From positions 97,553 to 161,552 of the forward strand of contig JARGOC010000004.1 in NCBI GenBank assembly GCA_029212365.1: a DNA stretch of 64,000 nucleotides, read 5' to 3'. Origin of the DNA: Roseovarius sp. (lineage in GTDB: Bacteria; Pseudomonadota; Alphaproteobacteria; Rhodobacterales; Rhodobacteraceae). This document shows positions 1 through 13,411 of this stretch, one piece after another. Position 1 is the stretch's first letter, and each line of letters opens with the position of its first letter. The notes below the pieces were generated by a model. That model worked only from the letters and a program-made list of their open reading frames with translations. It had not been told where the DNA came from and ran no database searches. The position numbers were made by a program, and so were the translations under genes.

Positions 1-4199
<4,199 letters not shown>

Positions 4200-4288
4200 C
4201 TAATGGAGCAGGCCTGCCCCGCTCACTCCGCAAAGTGATAGGGCCGTGTTGGGCCAAGGTCCAGTGCATCCGGACCCTGGTCATTGGT

Positions 4289-5005
4289 TCAGGCACCCAC
4301 GGCGACGCGTGGATCATCCATCTCTTCGGGCGCAGGATCACGCAGCACATAGCCCCGGCCCCAAACCGTTTCGATGTAGTTGTTTCCGCCCGTGGCTTCG
4401 CTCAGTTTTTTGCGAAGTTTGCAAATAAAGACGTCGATGATTTTCAACTCGGGTTCATCCATGCCGCCATACAGGTGATTGAGGAACATTTCCTTCGTCA
4501 GTGTGGTGCCCTTGCGCAGGCTCAGCAGTTCCAGCATTTGATATTCCTTGCCGGTCAGATGTACGGTTTTGCCACCCACATCCACTGTCTTGGCATCGAG
4601 GTTCACATTGATCACGCCTGTGCAAATGACAGATTGCGAATGCCCTTTGGATCGTCGGATGATGGCATGAATGCGCGCCACCAATTCATCACGGTGAAAC
4701 GGTTTGGTCAGGTAATCATCAGCCCCAAAGCCAAATCCCTTCAGCTTGTTTTCGTTGTCGTCAGACCCTGACAGGATCAGCACCGGCGTGTCGACACGTG
4801 CCAGCCGCAATTGGCGCAACACATCATGGCCATCCATATCAGGCAACCCGAGGTCCAGAAGGATCAAATCGTAATCATATAGTTTGGCAAGATCGATCCC
4901 CTCTTCTCCTAAATCCGTTGTATAAACGTTTAGGTTGGCATGGGTCAGCATCAGTTCGATGCTCTTGGATGTTGTTGGATCGTCTTCCACCAAAAGGACA
5001 CGCAT
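4289..5005 (-). CDS. ctrA: Cell-cycle response regulator CtrA
   Basis: CtrA is an OmpR-family response regulator that binds TTAA-N7-TTAA DNA. In Rhodobacteraceae it controls flagellar motility and often gene-transfer-agent production rather than viability (established for the family). The 238 residues show a receiver domain with acidic pocket VEDD, phospho-acceptor Asp51 ([10 protein letters not shown]) and Lys in TKPFH, then a winged helix ([29 protein letters not shown]). The start ATG at 5005 begins right at the receiver. It lies 93 nt downstream of sciP on the same strand. Its likely kinase, CckA, is encoded about 29 kb away in this window. A CtrA-like box sits in its promoter region. Confidence 0.96.
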   Translation of the reverse strand: MRVLLVEDDPTTSKSIELMLTHANLNVYTTDLGEEGIDLAKLYDYDLILLDLGLPDMDGHDVLRQLRLARVDTPVLILSGSDDNENKLKGFGFGADDYLTKPFHRDELVARIHAIIRRSKGHSQSVICTGVINVNLDAKTVDVGGKTVHLTGKEYQMLELLSLRKGTTLTKEMFLNHLYGGMDEPELKIIDVFICKLRKKLSEATGGNNYIETVWGRGYVLRDPAPEEMDDPRVAVGA

Positions 5006-5056
5006 TTAATTTCTCCGCTAAGTCATATTGTCTGGGATCAAACTGACCAAAATTGG

Positions 5057-5071
5057 TTAACCACACGTTAC
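5057..5071 (-). promoter_or_regulatory. CtrA-like box upstream of ctrA
   Basis: The plus strand reads TTAACCACACGTTAC, i.e. TTAA-N7-TTAC, one mismatch from TTAA-N7-TTAA. The left half lies in the palindrome GGTTAACC. It is 52 nt upstream of the ctrA start, between sciP and ctrA, which fits autoregulation. Assignment is by motif only. Confidence 0.45.
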
Positions 5072-5098
5072 CTTAGGAGAACATTGTGCGAATTCTAC

Positions 5099-5377
5099 TT
5101 ATGGTTGTCTATAGTTTTTTAGTGCAGTGGCCTTCAAAGCCTCTTCGCCATGGTCACTAACTGCCCGCACCCATTCAGTAAATTCGTCCTGACTTAGGTC
5201 ATAGCGTGCCAAGGCTTCGGCTTGCGTGATCAGCCCATAAAGCACCCCACGCACGACTGCCAACTTACGAGAGGCCACCCAACGCCCGGTTGTGGGTGCC
5301 GGAAGGTCAGCACGGGTCATGGTTGATCCGTCTGGTAATGTGACCGCGCGTGGGCCGTCTACTTTCTTTAGATACAT
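5099..5377 (-). CDS. sciP: DUF1153 small CtrA inhibitor SciP-like
   Basis: SciP is a small helix-turn-helix protein that in Caulobacter binds CtrA at promoters and blocks RNA polymerase recruitment. This 92-residue product matches the DUF1153/SciP pattern: LPDGSTMTRADLP, the WVASRKLAVVRGVLYG helix, then LARYDLSQDEFTEW and a short basic end. I chose the ATG at 5377 because the family begins near MYLKKVDGP; a start at 5404 would add nine residues with no family counterpart. It is encoded immediately upstream of ctrA on the same strand, so the regulator and its target sit together. The function here is inferred from the family. Confidence 0.87.
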   Translation of the reverse strand: MYLKKVDGPRAVTLPDGSTMTRADLPAPTTGRWVASRKLAVVRGVLYGLITQAEALARYDLSQDEFTEWVRAVSDHGEEALKATALKNYRQP

Positions 5378-5637
5378 CTGTCTCGCCCTTATGGATAACC
5401 TCACAATGACGTGCGCAGGTTTAAAGACGAATGAAGCCAGATCGACGAACTGTTTCAGATTTTTATAAACCCTTCCCTAAAGTGGTTCGAGTGCTGCGTG
5501 CCAATTTGCTTCTTGCCAAAACGCCTTACATGGCTGACCTGTCAGCGGGTCTGAACGAATGCTGGTTCAAACCTGAGGGCAAAGCCCCTATATAGCGCGC
5601 AACAGACACGCCCCACAGACACGCCCCGAGGTGCCAC

Positions 5638-6777
5638 ATGCCGCTTGACCATCCCTTGAACTCGCTTGGTATCCCCAAGCCCCCCGCCCAAACGCGTGTC
5701 GTTGTGGCGATGTCGGGTGGTGTGGACAGCTCGGTTGTGGCCGCACAGCTGGCCGAGGAAGGCTATGACGTGATCGGTGTGACTTTGCAGCTCTATGACC
5801 ACGGTGCGGCGCTGTCCAAGAAAGGCGCGTGTTGTGCCGGTGTGGACATCCACGACGCCCGCCGCGTGGCCGAAGATATGGGATTTCCGCATTATGTGCT
5901 GGATTACGAAAACATCTTTAAGGATGCGGTGATTGACGAATTTGCCGACAGCTATCTGGCGGGTGCTACGCCGGTGCCCTGCATCCGCTGCAATGAGCGG
6001 GTGAAGTTCAAGGACCTTCTGGAAACCGCCAAGGACCTTGAGGCCGATTGCATGGCGACAGGCCATTACATTCAGCGCAAATCTGGCCCCCTTGGCCCTG
6101 AATTGCACAGCGCTGTGGATGCCAACCGCGATCAATCATATTTCCTGTTTTCCACCACGCCCGAGCAACTGGCCTTTCTGCGCTTTCCTTTGGGGCATTT
6201 GCCCTCCAAGGATGCCACGCGGGCGCTGGCGGCCAAATATGATCTGGTCGTGGCCGACAAACCCGACAGCCAGGACATCTGCTTTGTGCCCGATGGCAAC
6301 TATGCCTCGGTGATTGAAAAACTGCGCCCCGGTGCGGCTGAGCCGGGTCATATCGTTGATATAGAGGGCAATGTACTGGGCGACCATAACGGCGTGATCC
6401 ACTATACGATTGGCCAACGCCGAGGACTGGGAATCGGCGGATTGGCCGACCCTCTTTATGTGGTCAAATTGGATGTGGATGCCAAACAGGTTGTGGTCGG
6501 CCCCAAAGACCTGCTGACAACGCGCACCATCCCGGTGCGCGAAATCAACTGGCTGGGCGATACCGATCTGACCGCGCAAGATGAATGGCATGTGTCGGTC
6601 AAAGTCCGCTCTACCCGCCCGCCGCGCGCGGCGATCATCCGGCCTATCTCAGCAACCGAAGCTGAGGTCGAATTGCTCACCCCCGAAGAAGGCGTATCCC
6701 CCGGTCAGGCCTGTGTGTTTTATGAAACCGATGGCACGCGCATCTTAGGCGGTGGCTGGATCTGGCGCGGGTATTGA
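5638..6777 (+). CDS. mnmA: tRNA-specific 2-thiouridylase MnmA
   Basis: MnmA inserts sulfur at U34 of tRNA-Lys, -Glu and -Gln, using ATP and a relayed persulfide. The 379-residue product has the PP-loop AMSGGVDSS near residues 24-32, a first catalytic cysteine in TPVPCIRCN, a second in [10 protein letters not shown], and the [12 protein letters not shown] segment of the central domain. The length is normal for the family. It is a single gene, divergent from sciP and convergent with lpxB. The 260 bases upstream (5378-5637) hold no recognised site. Confidence 0.96.
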   Translation: MPLDHPLNSLGIPKPPAQTRVVVAMSGGVDSSVVAAQLAEEGYDVIGVTLQLYDHGAALSKKGACCAGVDIHDARRVAEDMGFPHYVLDYENIFKDAVIDEFADSYLAGATPVPCIRCNERVKFKDLLETAKDLEADCMATGHYIQRKSGPLGPELHSAVDANRDQSYFLFSTTPEQLAFLRFPLGHLPSKDATRALAAKYDLVVADKPDSQDICFVPDGNYASVIEKLRPGAAEPGHIVDIEGNVLGDHNGVIHYTIGQRRGLGIGGLADPLYVVKLDVDAKQVVVGPKDLLTTRTIPVREINWLGDTDLTAQDEWHVSVKVRSTRPPRAAIIRPISATEAEVELLTPEEGVSPGQACVFYETDGTRILGGGWIWRGY

Positions 6778-6828
6778 TCACTTTGCTCTGAAAATGGCGC
6801 GAGGTGCTGCTTGCCTCGTCATTCAAAA

Positions 6829-7980
6829 CTACAGCCGGTTCAACACCGCCCGTGCGGCGCGCAGCCCCGGTGCTTCTTCGCCTTGACCGAGACGCTCCAT
6901 CGTGGTGCGCATTGCATCCAACTGCTCGGCGTGATCAGCGATCATTTTCAACACGCCTGCGCCGATCAGATCCGCGCGGCACTCCTTGCCGATGAATTCC
7001 GGCACCGCGCGGGTGTCTGTCACCAGATTAACCAGCGTGACCGTGTCCACTTTGATCATCGCCGATACAATCTGGCGGGTCAGCCAGTTGGCGTCATAGG
7101 CTATCACCATGGGCGTGCCTGCTGCGGCCAGCTCAAGTGACACAGTGCCCGAGGCCGCCAAAGCGTAATTGGCAGCATAAAAAGCGCAAATCTTTTCAAA
7201 GGCATAGTCGCTGGGCTTCATCTCGCCTTGCGCCAATATGATTGGCTCGGCGGGCCAGTCCTTGACCGCCTGTCGTAACACAGGTTCTGCGGCGGTGGTG
7301 GTTGGGGCAACCAGCCGTAGATTGGGGTGCTGTTCCAACACGGTGCGCAAGGCCTCGCCAAATCTGGGCGCCAAACGCATCACCTCAGAGCGGCGAGACC
7401 CGGGCAGAACCAGCAAGATCGGGTCTGTGCCCAATGCGTGCTTATGGCGGAAATCTGTGATGTCCTTGTGCGATGGCACCGGCTCGTCCACAACTGGATG
7501 GCCGACAAAATCACAGTCCATCCCTTCGGCTTGCATCAGGGGCGGCTCAAACGGCAATAATGCCAATACATGATCAATGTAACGCGCCATTTTCCTGGCC
7601 CGCCCTGCGCGCCATGCCCAGACCGAAGGGGCAACGTAATGCACTGTTCTGATGGTGCTTTTCGCCTTGACCAATTTGGCGACACGCAGGCAAAAATCCG
7701 GGCTGTCGATGGTGATCAGAACATCGGGCTTTTCCCTAAGCACCGCCTCGGCTGTTTGGTGCAACCGGCGACGCAACGCCGGATATTTCGGCAGAACTTC
7801 GGCCAATCCCATGACGCTCAGCTCGTCCATGGGAAACAGGCTGACCATGCCCTCGGCCTGCATCAATGGGCCACCGACGCCCAGAAATTCAACCTCACTG
7901 AGCTGTTTCAACCCGGCCATCAAGGCCGCGCCCAATTTATCGCCCGAGGGCTCTCCGGCGATCAGAAAGATCCGCATCAC
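6829..7980 (-). CDS. lpxB: Lipid-A-disaccharide synthase LpxB
   Basis: LpxB joins UDP-2,3-diacylglucosamine and lipid X to make the tetraacyl disaccharide of lipid A at the inner membrane face (glycosyltransferase family GT19). The 383 residues include the N-terminal IAGEPSGDKLGA, the central VAPSVWAWRAGRARKM and the LPGSRRSEV motif, in family order. The start overlaps the lpxI stop as ATGA. It is the last gene of the fabZ-lpxA-lpxI-lpxB run. No hairpin with a T-run follows before the convergent mnmA. Confidence 0.97.
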   Translation of the reverse strand: MMRIFLIAGEPSGDKLGAALMAGLKQLSEVEFLGVGGPLMQAEGMVSLFPMDELSVMGLAEVLPKYPALRRRLHQTAEAVLREKPDVLITIDSPDFCLRVAKLVKAKSTIRTVHYVAPSVWAWRAGRARKMARYIDHVLALLPFEPPLMQAEGMDCDFVGHPVVDEPVPSHKDITDFRHKHALGTDPILLVLPGSRRSEVMRLAPRFGEALRTVLEQHPNLRLVAPTTTAAEPVLRQAVKDWPAEPIILAQGEMKPSDYAFEKICAFYAANYALAASGTVSLELAAAGTPMVIAYDANWLTRQIVSAMIKVDTVTLVNLVTDTRAVPEFIGKECRADLIGAGVLKMIADHAEQLDAMRTTMERLGQGEEAPGLRAARAVLNRL

Positions 7981-8780
7981 AAAGTGCGGGCTGTCAGGAA
8001 AAGCCCGGCCTTTTTGACCGCGTCCAATGTGGCTGTGCGCTCCAGGATCATCACGCGGCCTGTTTCAATCACCAAACCGGCCAGCCCCGCATCGCCTACC
8101 GCCTGAATGGTGCGCGGGCCAATGGCGGGCATGTCCACGCGCAGGTCTTGCCCCCGCTTGGCAGCTTTCACAAACACGCCCTTGGCCCCATTGCGCAGAG
8201 TGTCCGGCGTGCCTGTCACAACCCCCAGCAAAGCATCCGTGCCCTGAATGGTTTCAATGCCCAGACATTGCCCCCCCGCCACAACACAGCCCTGCCCCAC
8301 ATCCAGCGGCGACAAGGCGCTCAGAATATCCCAGGCGCGGGTGGCATCTGCTAGGTCGGCGTCGGATGGGGTGCCCACCTGCAAATCAGGAGTGGCAGTC
8401 AAATCGGGCAGCAGCTCATGGGCCCCAATCACGCTAAACCCCTGTTCCTCAAAGATAGCAATCACCTGACGGAGCAGCCCATCATCCCCGCCCTGCATCG
8501 CCGCCATGATGCGCGGCACCAACGCCATTGTAACCGGGTCCAGTTCGGCCGGGTTCAGCGCCGGGCGCGCAAGTCCGCCAGCAAAGACAACACGGTGCAC
8601 GCCTGCGTCTTTCATTGCGGCAAACAGCCCGCCCAGCTTTTCAATCTGATGCTCTTGGGTGATGTCCCCCAAGTCGTGCGGAATGCCCTTGAGGCTAAAT
8701 CGCAATGCGTTTGGGTATGCTTTGACCAATTGCACCGGCAAGCTGCCGCTACACGCCAATATGGCCATTGGTCCGCTCAT
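7977..8780 (-). CDS. lpxI: UDP-2,3-diacylglucosamine diphosphatase LpxI (DUF1009)
   Basis: LpxI hydrolyses UDP-2,3-diacylglucosamine to lipid X and UMP, replacing LpxH in many alphaproteobacteria. The 267 residues match the family: N-terminal MAILACSGSLPVQLVKAYPN, central GFSVIGAHELLPDLTA, and VDMPAIGPRTIQAV near the end. The gene sits between lpxA and lpxB, exactly where the LpxH step belongs in the pathway. It starts 2 nt from the lpxA stop and overlaps lpxB by 4 nt, so translation is tightly coupled. Confidence 0.95.
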   Translation of the reverse strand: MSGPMAILACSGSLPVQLVKAYPNALRFSLKGIPHDLGDITQEHQIEKLGGLFAAMKDAGVHRVVFAGGLARPALNPAELDPVTMALVPRIMAAMQGGDDGLLRQVIAIFEEQGFSVIGAHELLPDLTATPDLQVGTPSDADLADATRAWDILSALSPLDVGQGCVVAGGQCLGIETIQGTDALLGVVTGTPDTLRNGAKGVFVKAAKRGQDLRVDMPAIGPRTIQAVGDAGLAGLVIETGRVMILERTATLDAVKKAGLFLTARTL

Positions 8781-8781
8781 T

Positions 8782-9582
8782 TCAGACCTGACCCGGTGTC
8801 AGGAACGAGCGATCGCTTTCACCGGTGATAAAGTCCACAATCTGGCGCACGTATTCGCTCTCGGCTTCTTCGCCCAGACGTCGGGCACGGTCCTGAAAGG
8901 CGCCTTCGCCCTGTGCCAGCATCTGGAATGCCGCGCGCAAAGCGGTGATATCCGCACGCGCCACACCGCGGCGTTTCAGACCCACCAGGTTTAGCCCATC
9001 CAATTCCCCGCGCGGGGCCTGAACCAGACCATAGGGAATCACATCATTGGTCACCATGGTGACGGCCCCGATGATGGCACCCTGCCCGATGCGCACCCAT
9101 TGATGCACGCCTGACAGGCCACCGATGATCACGTCGTCTTCGATCACACAATGGCCAGCAAGAGCGGCATTGTTCACGATGATCACACGGTTGCCGACAC
9201 GAGCATCATGGGCCACATGGCACCCGGCCATAAACAGGCCGTCATCGCCAACGCGCGTTACACCGCCGCCACCTTCGGTGCCGGTGTTCATCGTCACATG
9301 TTCCCGAATACGATTGCGCGCGCCTATTTCAAGGCGGGTTTCTTCGCCCTTGAATTTCAGGTCTTGTGGCACTTCGCCGATGCAACAAAACGGCCAGATC
9401 ACGGTGTCTTCACCGATGCTGGTCTGTCCGCTCACAACCACATGTGATTTGATCTGCACCCTGTCGCCCAACACGACCTCAGCCCCAATATGGCAAAATG
9501 GCCCGATGCGGACAGCTTGCCCAATCTGCGCACCATCTTCGACGATGGCGCTGGGATGGATGAAGGTTCCAGTCATGCTCAT
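8782..9582 (-). CDS. lpxA: UDP-N-acetylglucosamine acyltransferase LpxA
   Basis: LpxA adds the 3-hydroxyacyl chain from acyl-ACP to UDP-GlcNAc, the first step of lipid A synthesis. The 266 residues form a left-handed beta helix of hexapeptide repeats ([14 protein letters not shown] onward) with the family segments [15 protein letters not shown] and [10 protein letters not shown], whose His is the likely catalytic base, and a helical C-terminus. An ATG two codons later (MTGTFIHPS) is an equally possible start. It overlaps the fabZ stop by 4 nt. Confidence 0.97.
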   Translation of the reverse strand: MSMTGTFIHPSAIVEDGAQIGQAVRIGPFCHIGAEVVLGDRVQIKSHVVVSGQTSIGEDTVIWPFCCIGEVPQDLKFKGEETRLEIGARNRIREHVTMNTGTEGGGGVTRVGDDGLFMAGCHVAHDARVGNRVIIVNNAALAGHCVIEDDVIIGGLSGVHQWVRIGQGAIIGAVTMVTNDVIPYGLVQAPRGELDGLNLVGLKRRGVARADITALRAAFQMLAQGEGAFQDRARRLGEEAESEYVRQIVDFITGESDRSFLTPGQV

Positions 9583-10046
9583 GCCCCTGTGTTCAGGTCC
9601 ATCATGGCGGTGAATTCCACTTCGGTGGCCATTTCGCCCTCAACAGTGGCCAAACCGCCAAAACGCCAGACTTTGCCGCCAGGTTTGCCGCGCAAAGTTG
9701 AGACGCGCATTTCCAGCACGTCGCCGGGCACAACCATGCGGCGGAACTTGCATTTGTCGATCGACATGAAATAGACCAGCATATTCTTGTCTTCCATGCC
9801 CAAAGCGGCCCCCACCATCACGGCTGACGTTTGCGCCATTGCCTCAACAATGGTGACGCCGGGCATAATAGGCTTGCCGGGGAAATGGCCCTGAAAATGC
9901 GGCTCATTCATTGAGACATTCTTGATGCCTGTTGCCGATTGATACCCGTCAATATCAATCACCTTATCCACCAGCAAAAACGGATAGCGATGCGGGATAA
10001 GCCGCTGGATCAGATGAATATCTGCGGTTTTGAGCGGCTCACTCAT
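9579..10046 (-). CDS. fabZ: 3-hydroxyacyl-ACP dehydratase FabZ
   Basis: FabZ dehydrates 3-hydroxyacyl-ACP in fatty acid elongation and competes with LpxA for the same substrate pool. The 155-residue hot-dog-fold protein has [15 protein letters not shown] and the active-site stretch [12 protein letters not shown] followed by TIVEAMAQT, which carries the catalytic His and Glu. It sits between skp and lpxA. lpxD, which lies between skp and fabZ in E. coli, is absent here. Confidence 0.97.
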   Translation of the reverse strand: MSEPLKTADIHLIQRLIPHRYPFLLVDKVIDIDGYQSATGIKNVSMNEPHFQGHFPGKPIMPGVTIVEAMAQTSAVMVGAALGMEDKNMLVYFMSIDKCKFRRMVVPGDVLEMRVSTLRGKPGGKVWRFGGLATVEGEMATEVEFTAMMDLNTGA

Positions 10047-10108
10047 GAGATGTCCCTTTCAGTGATGTCTTTGTGCCTGTCCTATCAACAAGGTCGGGGC
10101 CGGGCAAG

Positions 10109-10684
10109 TTACTGCTGATCGCCCCCCGAAGACGTGCCAGCCGGGCCGGAGCCGATACGCTGGTCAATCCGCGCAATAGCCACATCGGTGATATCAATCA
10201 CATCAGAGCGCAACAATACTGTGCGCACATCCATCACGACGGCCCCGCCAGCATCTTGCATCAGTTCGACCAAAACCGGTTGAACCGCGCGCATGAAAAT
10301 CCCCGGTGCGCGCTCGCGGCTCAATTCTAGATCACGCACAGCGCGGTCACTGTCACGGCGGATCTGCTGCACTTTGGTATCAAAAGCATCTGCGAGATCG
10401 CGGAATTCTTCTGGGGTTTTCTGCGCGCGCAAATCCGTGAGGGCCTGTTCCTCGGCTTCGAGGTCAGCGCTTCTTTGATCGTTCAGCGCGCTCAATTGTT
10501 CGCGTTGTTTCAGATAGTCACTGTTCAACCGTTGGCCAAAAAGAGTTTCCATGAACAGCCGGTCTGGATCAAGAACAAGAATATCACTTTGTACGACCCC
10601 GACATCTTGCGCCTGAGCAGCAAAAGGCGCGGAGCAAAACAGCACCGCGCCCAGGATTAACCAGCCAAAGGTGGCCAGACGCAT
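10109..10684 (-). CDS. Periplasmic chaperone, OmpH/Skp family
   Basis: Skp-type chaperones hold unfolded outer-membrane proteins in the periplasm on the way to BamA. The 191 residues begin with a signal peptide (hydrophobic stretch ending APFAAQAQ), followed by VVQSDILVLDPDRLF and a long charged region with coiled-coil character (EAEEQALTDLRAQKTPEEF), typical of OmpH. The start codon overlaps the bamA stop as TGATG, linking chaperone and acceptor. Low sequence conservation is normal in this family, so the call rests on position, signal peptide and coiled coil together. Confidence 0.9.
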   Translation of the reverse strand: MRLATFGWLILGAVLFCSAPFAAQAQDVGVVQSDILVLDPDRLFMETLFGQRLNSDYLKQREQLSALNDQRSADLEAEEQALTDLRAQKTPEEFRDLADAFDTKVQQIRRDSDRAVRDLELSRERAPGIFMRAVQPVLVELMQDAGGAVVMDVRTVLLRSDVIDITDVAIARIDQRIGSGPAGTSSGGDQQ

Positions 10685-13050
10685 CAGAATTCCGATCTGA
10701 CCGTCAGGTCAAAGGTCTGTTCGATATCGCCGGGCTCTTTCTTCAACGCCTGGCTGAAGTTCATGCGCAACGGGCCGAAGGGCGATTCCCAGAACAGTGA
10801 CACACCAACGGCGTGACGGTCCTCAAACCCGGTTGAGGTCAAAGCGCCGACCGCATTGGTGGTATCCACGCCCCAGATGGCGCCGATGTCGTAGAAAGCA
10901 CCACCCGATATCCCGTATTCTTCGGGCAGACCAAGGGGGAATTCGGCTTCAAACTTGAGCGCAGCATAGAAGTCACCGCCCAGATGTTCGCCGCCTTCAG
11001 TAGGGCCGATGCCGTTGGGTTCAAACCCACGAATGATCTGCTGGCTGAAGCGATCAATGGCGCGGCTTTCCTGCCCACCAAAATAGTTCAACGCACCGCC
11101 TTCCAGCGTGGCTCTGAGCGTGACTTCTTCGTTCATGACTTTGGTTTGTCCAATGATCCGACCTGTGGTTTTTACAAACTCCTGATCGCCACCCACACCG
11201 GCAAACTCCTGACCAAAGGACAAAAGCACACCGCGCGTCGGGTCCAGCCCGGTGCGACGTGTATCAAAGGTGTAATTATAGCCGATCGCACTAGAGAACA
11301 GGCCACCCTTGGTGGCTTCGGTGCCCAAAATACCGGTTGGTTCAATTGCCACGGTAGAGGTGTCATCACGGAACGCACCGATATAGTCGCTCATATCGCC
11401 GTAGGTGGCGCTATAGAACAAGGACAGCCGTCCATTTTCACTGACCGGAAAGGTCAGGCCAGGGCGGAAAGACCCCAGAATGGTATTGTAAAACTCGTTG
11501 GTGTCTGCATCAGTTTCGGTCAACGACGAAATAAAGCTGAACTCGACATCGCGGCCCAGAAACGCCGGCTCTGCGAATGCCAGCGAATATTGCGCGTTGT
11601 TGGAGGATGCTGTGACATTGGCCGACAAGGTTTGCCCCCGGCCAAGGAAGTTACGTTCGGTAAAGCCGGCTGTGGCCCCAACACCTGAGTTGGTCGAATA
11701 GCTGACACCGAACGACAATGTACCGGTTGTGGTTTCTTCCACATCCACATCAATCACCACCTGATCAGGACGCGAGCCTTCGCGGGCATCCACCGAGGAA
11801 TTGGCGAAATAGTTCAAGGCTTTGATCCGCTCGGCCGCCTCACGAATGGCACGCGGATTGAAGGGATCCCCCTCAACAGTATCAAACTGACGGCGGATCA
11901 CACGGTCAAGTGTGGTGGTGTTACCTTCCACATCAATGCGCTCCACAAAGACGCGTGGGCCTTTGGTCAACACAAATTCGATATCAAGTGTCAGGTCGCG
12001 GTCATTTCGGGTGATACGCGGCTCAACACGCAGAAAGTCCAAGCCCTTTTTTACGGCCAGACGTTCCATACGGGCAATCGAGTTTTCCACCAAAGTGGGT
12101 GAATAAACAACGCCCGTCCTGACCTTCAGAACCGCGTGGAACTCATCGGCGTCCGCCCCTTCCATATCGGATACAGTGGTAAGCTCGCCGAACTTGAATT
12201 GCTGACCTTCCTGAATGTTGAAGGTCACGAAATAGGCGTCGCGCTCGCGAGCCAACTCAGCGTTGGCACCGGTGACACGGAAATCAATGTATCCACGGGA
12301 TTGGTAGAAATCGAGCAACAGTTGCTTGTCAAACTCAACACGATCTTCAACGAATGTGTCACGCCCAATCAGAGCACGCAGAAGGCCTGCTTGCTTGCTG
12401 TCGATGGCGCGGCGCAGGCGGCGATCAGAATAATTGCGATTGCCAACAAAACCGATGCGGTTCACTTCGGTCAGGCGGCCCTCAAAGATCTCAAACACCA
12501 GATCAACACGGTTGTCGCTGCGTCGGATAATACGCGGCGTGACACGGGCGGATACCCGGCCGTTTTCCTCATAGGCTTCGGTGATCACGGCGGCGTCGCG
12601 CTCGGCCTTGGTGGGGCTGAACACCTGGCGGGATGTGCTTTCGATAAAGCCTGCCAGATCCTCGTCCTTCAGGCGTTTGTTGCCCTCAAACGCCACTTTG
12701 TTGATGGTGGGGTATTCGGTGACTTTGATCACCAACCGGCTGCCTTGCGGGTCGACTTCCACGCTTTCAAACAGGCCACTGGCCAGAATGCGTTGATAGG
12801 CGCTGTTCAACTGGTCTGCCGAGACAGTTTCGCCGCGGGCGATTCCTGCGTAGCTCAGGATTGTACCTGCCTCTACCCGTTGATTGCCCTCGATCGACAC
12901 CGAAGAAAAGCGGTAGTTCTGCGCCGATGCCGCATCAGGCAGGCCCAGACAAATGATTGTAATGATTGCCAGAATAAACGAATGGATCAGGCTTGTATCA
13001 GCCTTTGTACCCATGCCCGTAATACTGCGCCTCAATATAGTTTTAAACAT
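10684..13050 (-). CDS. bamA: Outer membrane assembly factor BamA
   Basis: BamA inserts beta-barrel proteins into the outer membrane. The 788 residues comprise a signal peptide ending near DAASAQ, five POTRA domains (YRFSSVSIEGNQRVEAGTIL opens the first; RIDVEGNTTTLDRVIRR lies in a later one) and a C-terminal 16-strand barrel with the IRGF motif (QQIIRGFEPNGIGP) and a terminal Phe, the usual outer-membrane signature. A second possible start, MGTKADTS, lies 12 residues in; neither has a strong ribosome binding site. It is downstream of rseP and a 42-residue membrane gene and upstream of skp. Confidence 0.97.
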   Translation of the reverse strand: MFKTILRRSITGMGTKADTSLIHSFILAIITIICLGLPDAASAQNYRFSSVSIEGNQRVEAGTILSYAGIARGETVSADQLNSAYQRILASGLFESVEVDPQGSRLVIKVTEYPTINKVAFEGNKRLKDEDLAGFIESTSRQVFSPTKAERDAAVITEAYEENGRVSARVTPRIIRRSDNRVDLVFEIFEGRLTEVNRIGFVGNRNYSDRRLRRAIDSKQAGLLRALIGRDTFVEDRVEFDKQLLLDFYQSRGYIDFRVTGANAELARERDAYFVTFNIQEGQQFKFGELTTVSDMEGADADEFHAVLKVRTGVVYSPTLVENSIARMERLAVKKGLDFLRVEPRITRNDRDLTLDIEFVLTKGPRVFVERIDVEGNTTTLDRVIRRQFDTVEGDPFNPRAIREAAERIKALNYFANSSVDAREGSRPDQVVIDVDVEETTTGTLSFGVSYSTNSGVGATAGFTERNFLGRGQTLSANVTASSNNAQYSLAFAEPAFLGRDVEFSFISSLTETDADTNEFYNTILGSFRPGLTFPVSENGRLSLFYSATYGDMSDYIGAFRDDTSTVAIEPTGILGTEATKGGLFSSAIGYNYTFDTRRTGLDPTRGVLLSFGQEFAGVGGDQEFVKTTGRIIGQTKVMNEEVTLRATLEGGALNYFGGQESRAIDRFSQQIIRGFEPNGIGPTEGGEHLGGDFYAALKFEAEFPLGLPEEYGISGGAFYDIGAIWGVDTTNAVGALTSTGFEDRHAVGVSLFWESPFGPLRMNFSQALKKEPGDIEQTFDLTVRSEF

Positions 13051-13185
13051 GCTTCGAACCCGTCAGACATCCCATTAACAGAAGTCAGTAACGGGTCTAT
13101 CTGCCCTTGTCAAAACGCCAATGAGAGGTTGAGAACTTTGCGGCACAGTGCCGCTTGAATGCCACCAGTGAACGGCCGCTCAAGT

Positions 13186-13314
13186 CTAGAGAATCGAGCC
13201 GAGAAACGCACCGGCAAGCAAGGCAACAACAATGGTCACCAGATACAGCATCCGGTCCCAGTTCAGGTTAAACAGCAGGCTAAGCCCAGTATATCCGCTT
13301 ACGATATGTTGCAT
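13186..13314 (-). CDS. Small membrane protein, 42 residues, function unknown
   Basis: A complete short gene lies between rseP and bamA on the same strand. It encodes 42 residues starting MQHIVSGYTGLSLLFNLNWD, followed by one predicted transmembrane helix (about residues 23-41: MLYLVTIVVALLAGAFLG) and a short end. A GAAGAAAG stretch about 5 nt before the ATG may act as a weak ribosome binding site. The amphipathic N-terminus plus a single helix is a typical small-inner-membrane-protein design. I believe similar short proteins occur in other Rhodobacterales, but could not check. Its position suggests an envelope role; none is known to me. Confidence 0.6.
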   Translation of the reverse strand: MQHIVSGYTGLSLLFNLNWDRMLYLVTIVVALLAGAFLGSIL

Positions 13315-13411
13315 GGCACTTTCTTCAGTTTTGCTTACATTGGGTCATGAATACCCGCCGAATATGGCAAAACTTCGCCCCAAAATGGGGCAAGAATTGG
13401 GCAACCAGCCT

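Noticed and set aside
5564..5573. GGTTCAAACC, resembling a tRNA T-loop, in the gap before mnmA.
   Set aside because: No matching D-arm, anticodon arm or acceptor stem could be drawn around it, so no tRNA is called.
12136..13158. Open frame of 340 codons on plus opposite bamA.
   Set aside because: Antisense shadow of bamA; no signal peptide, domain or ribosome binding site supports it.
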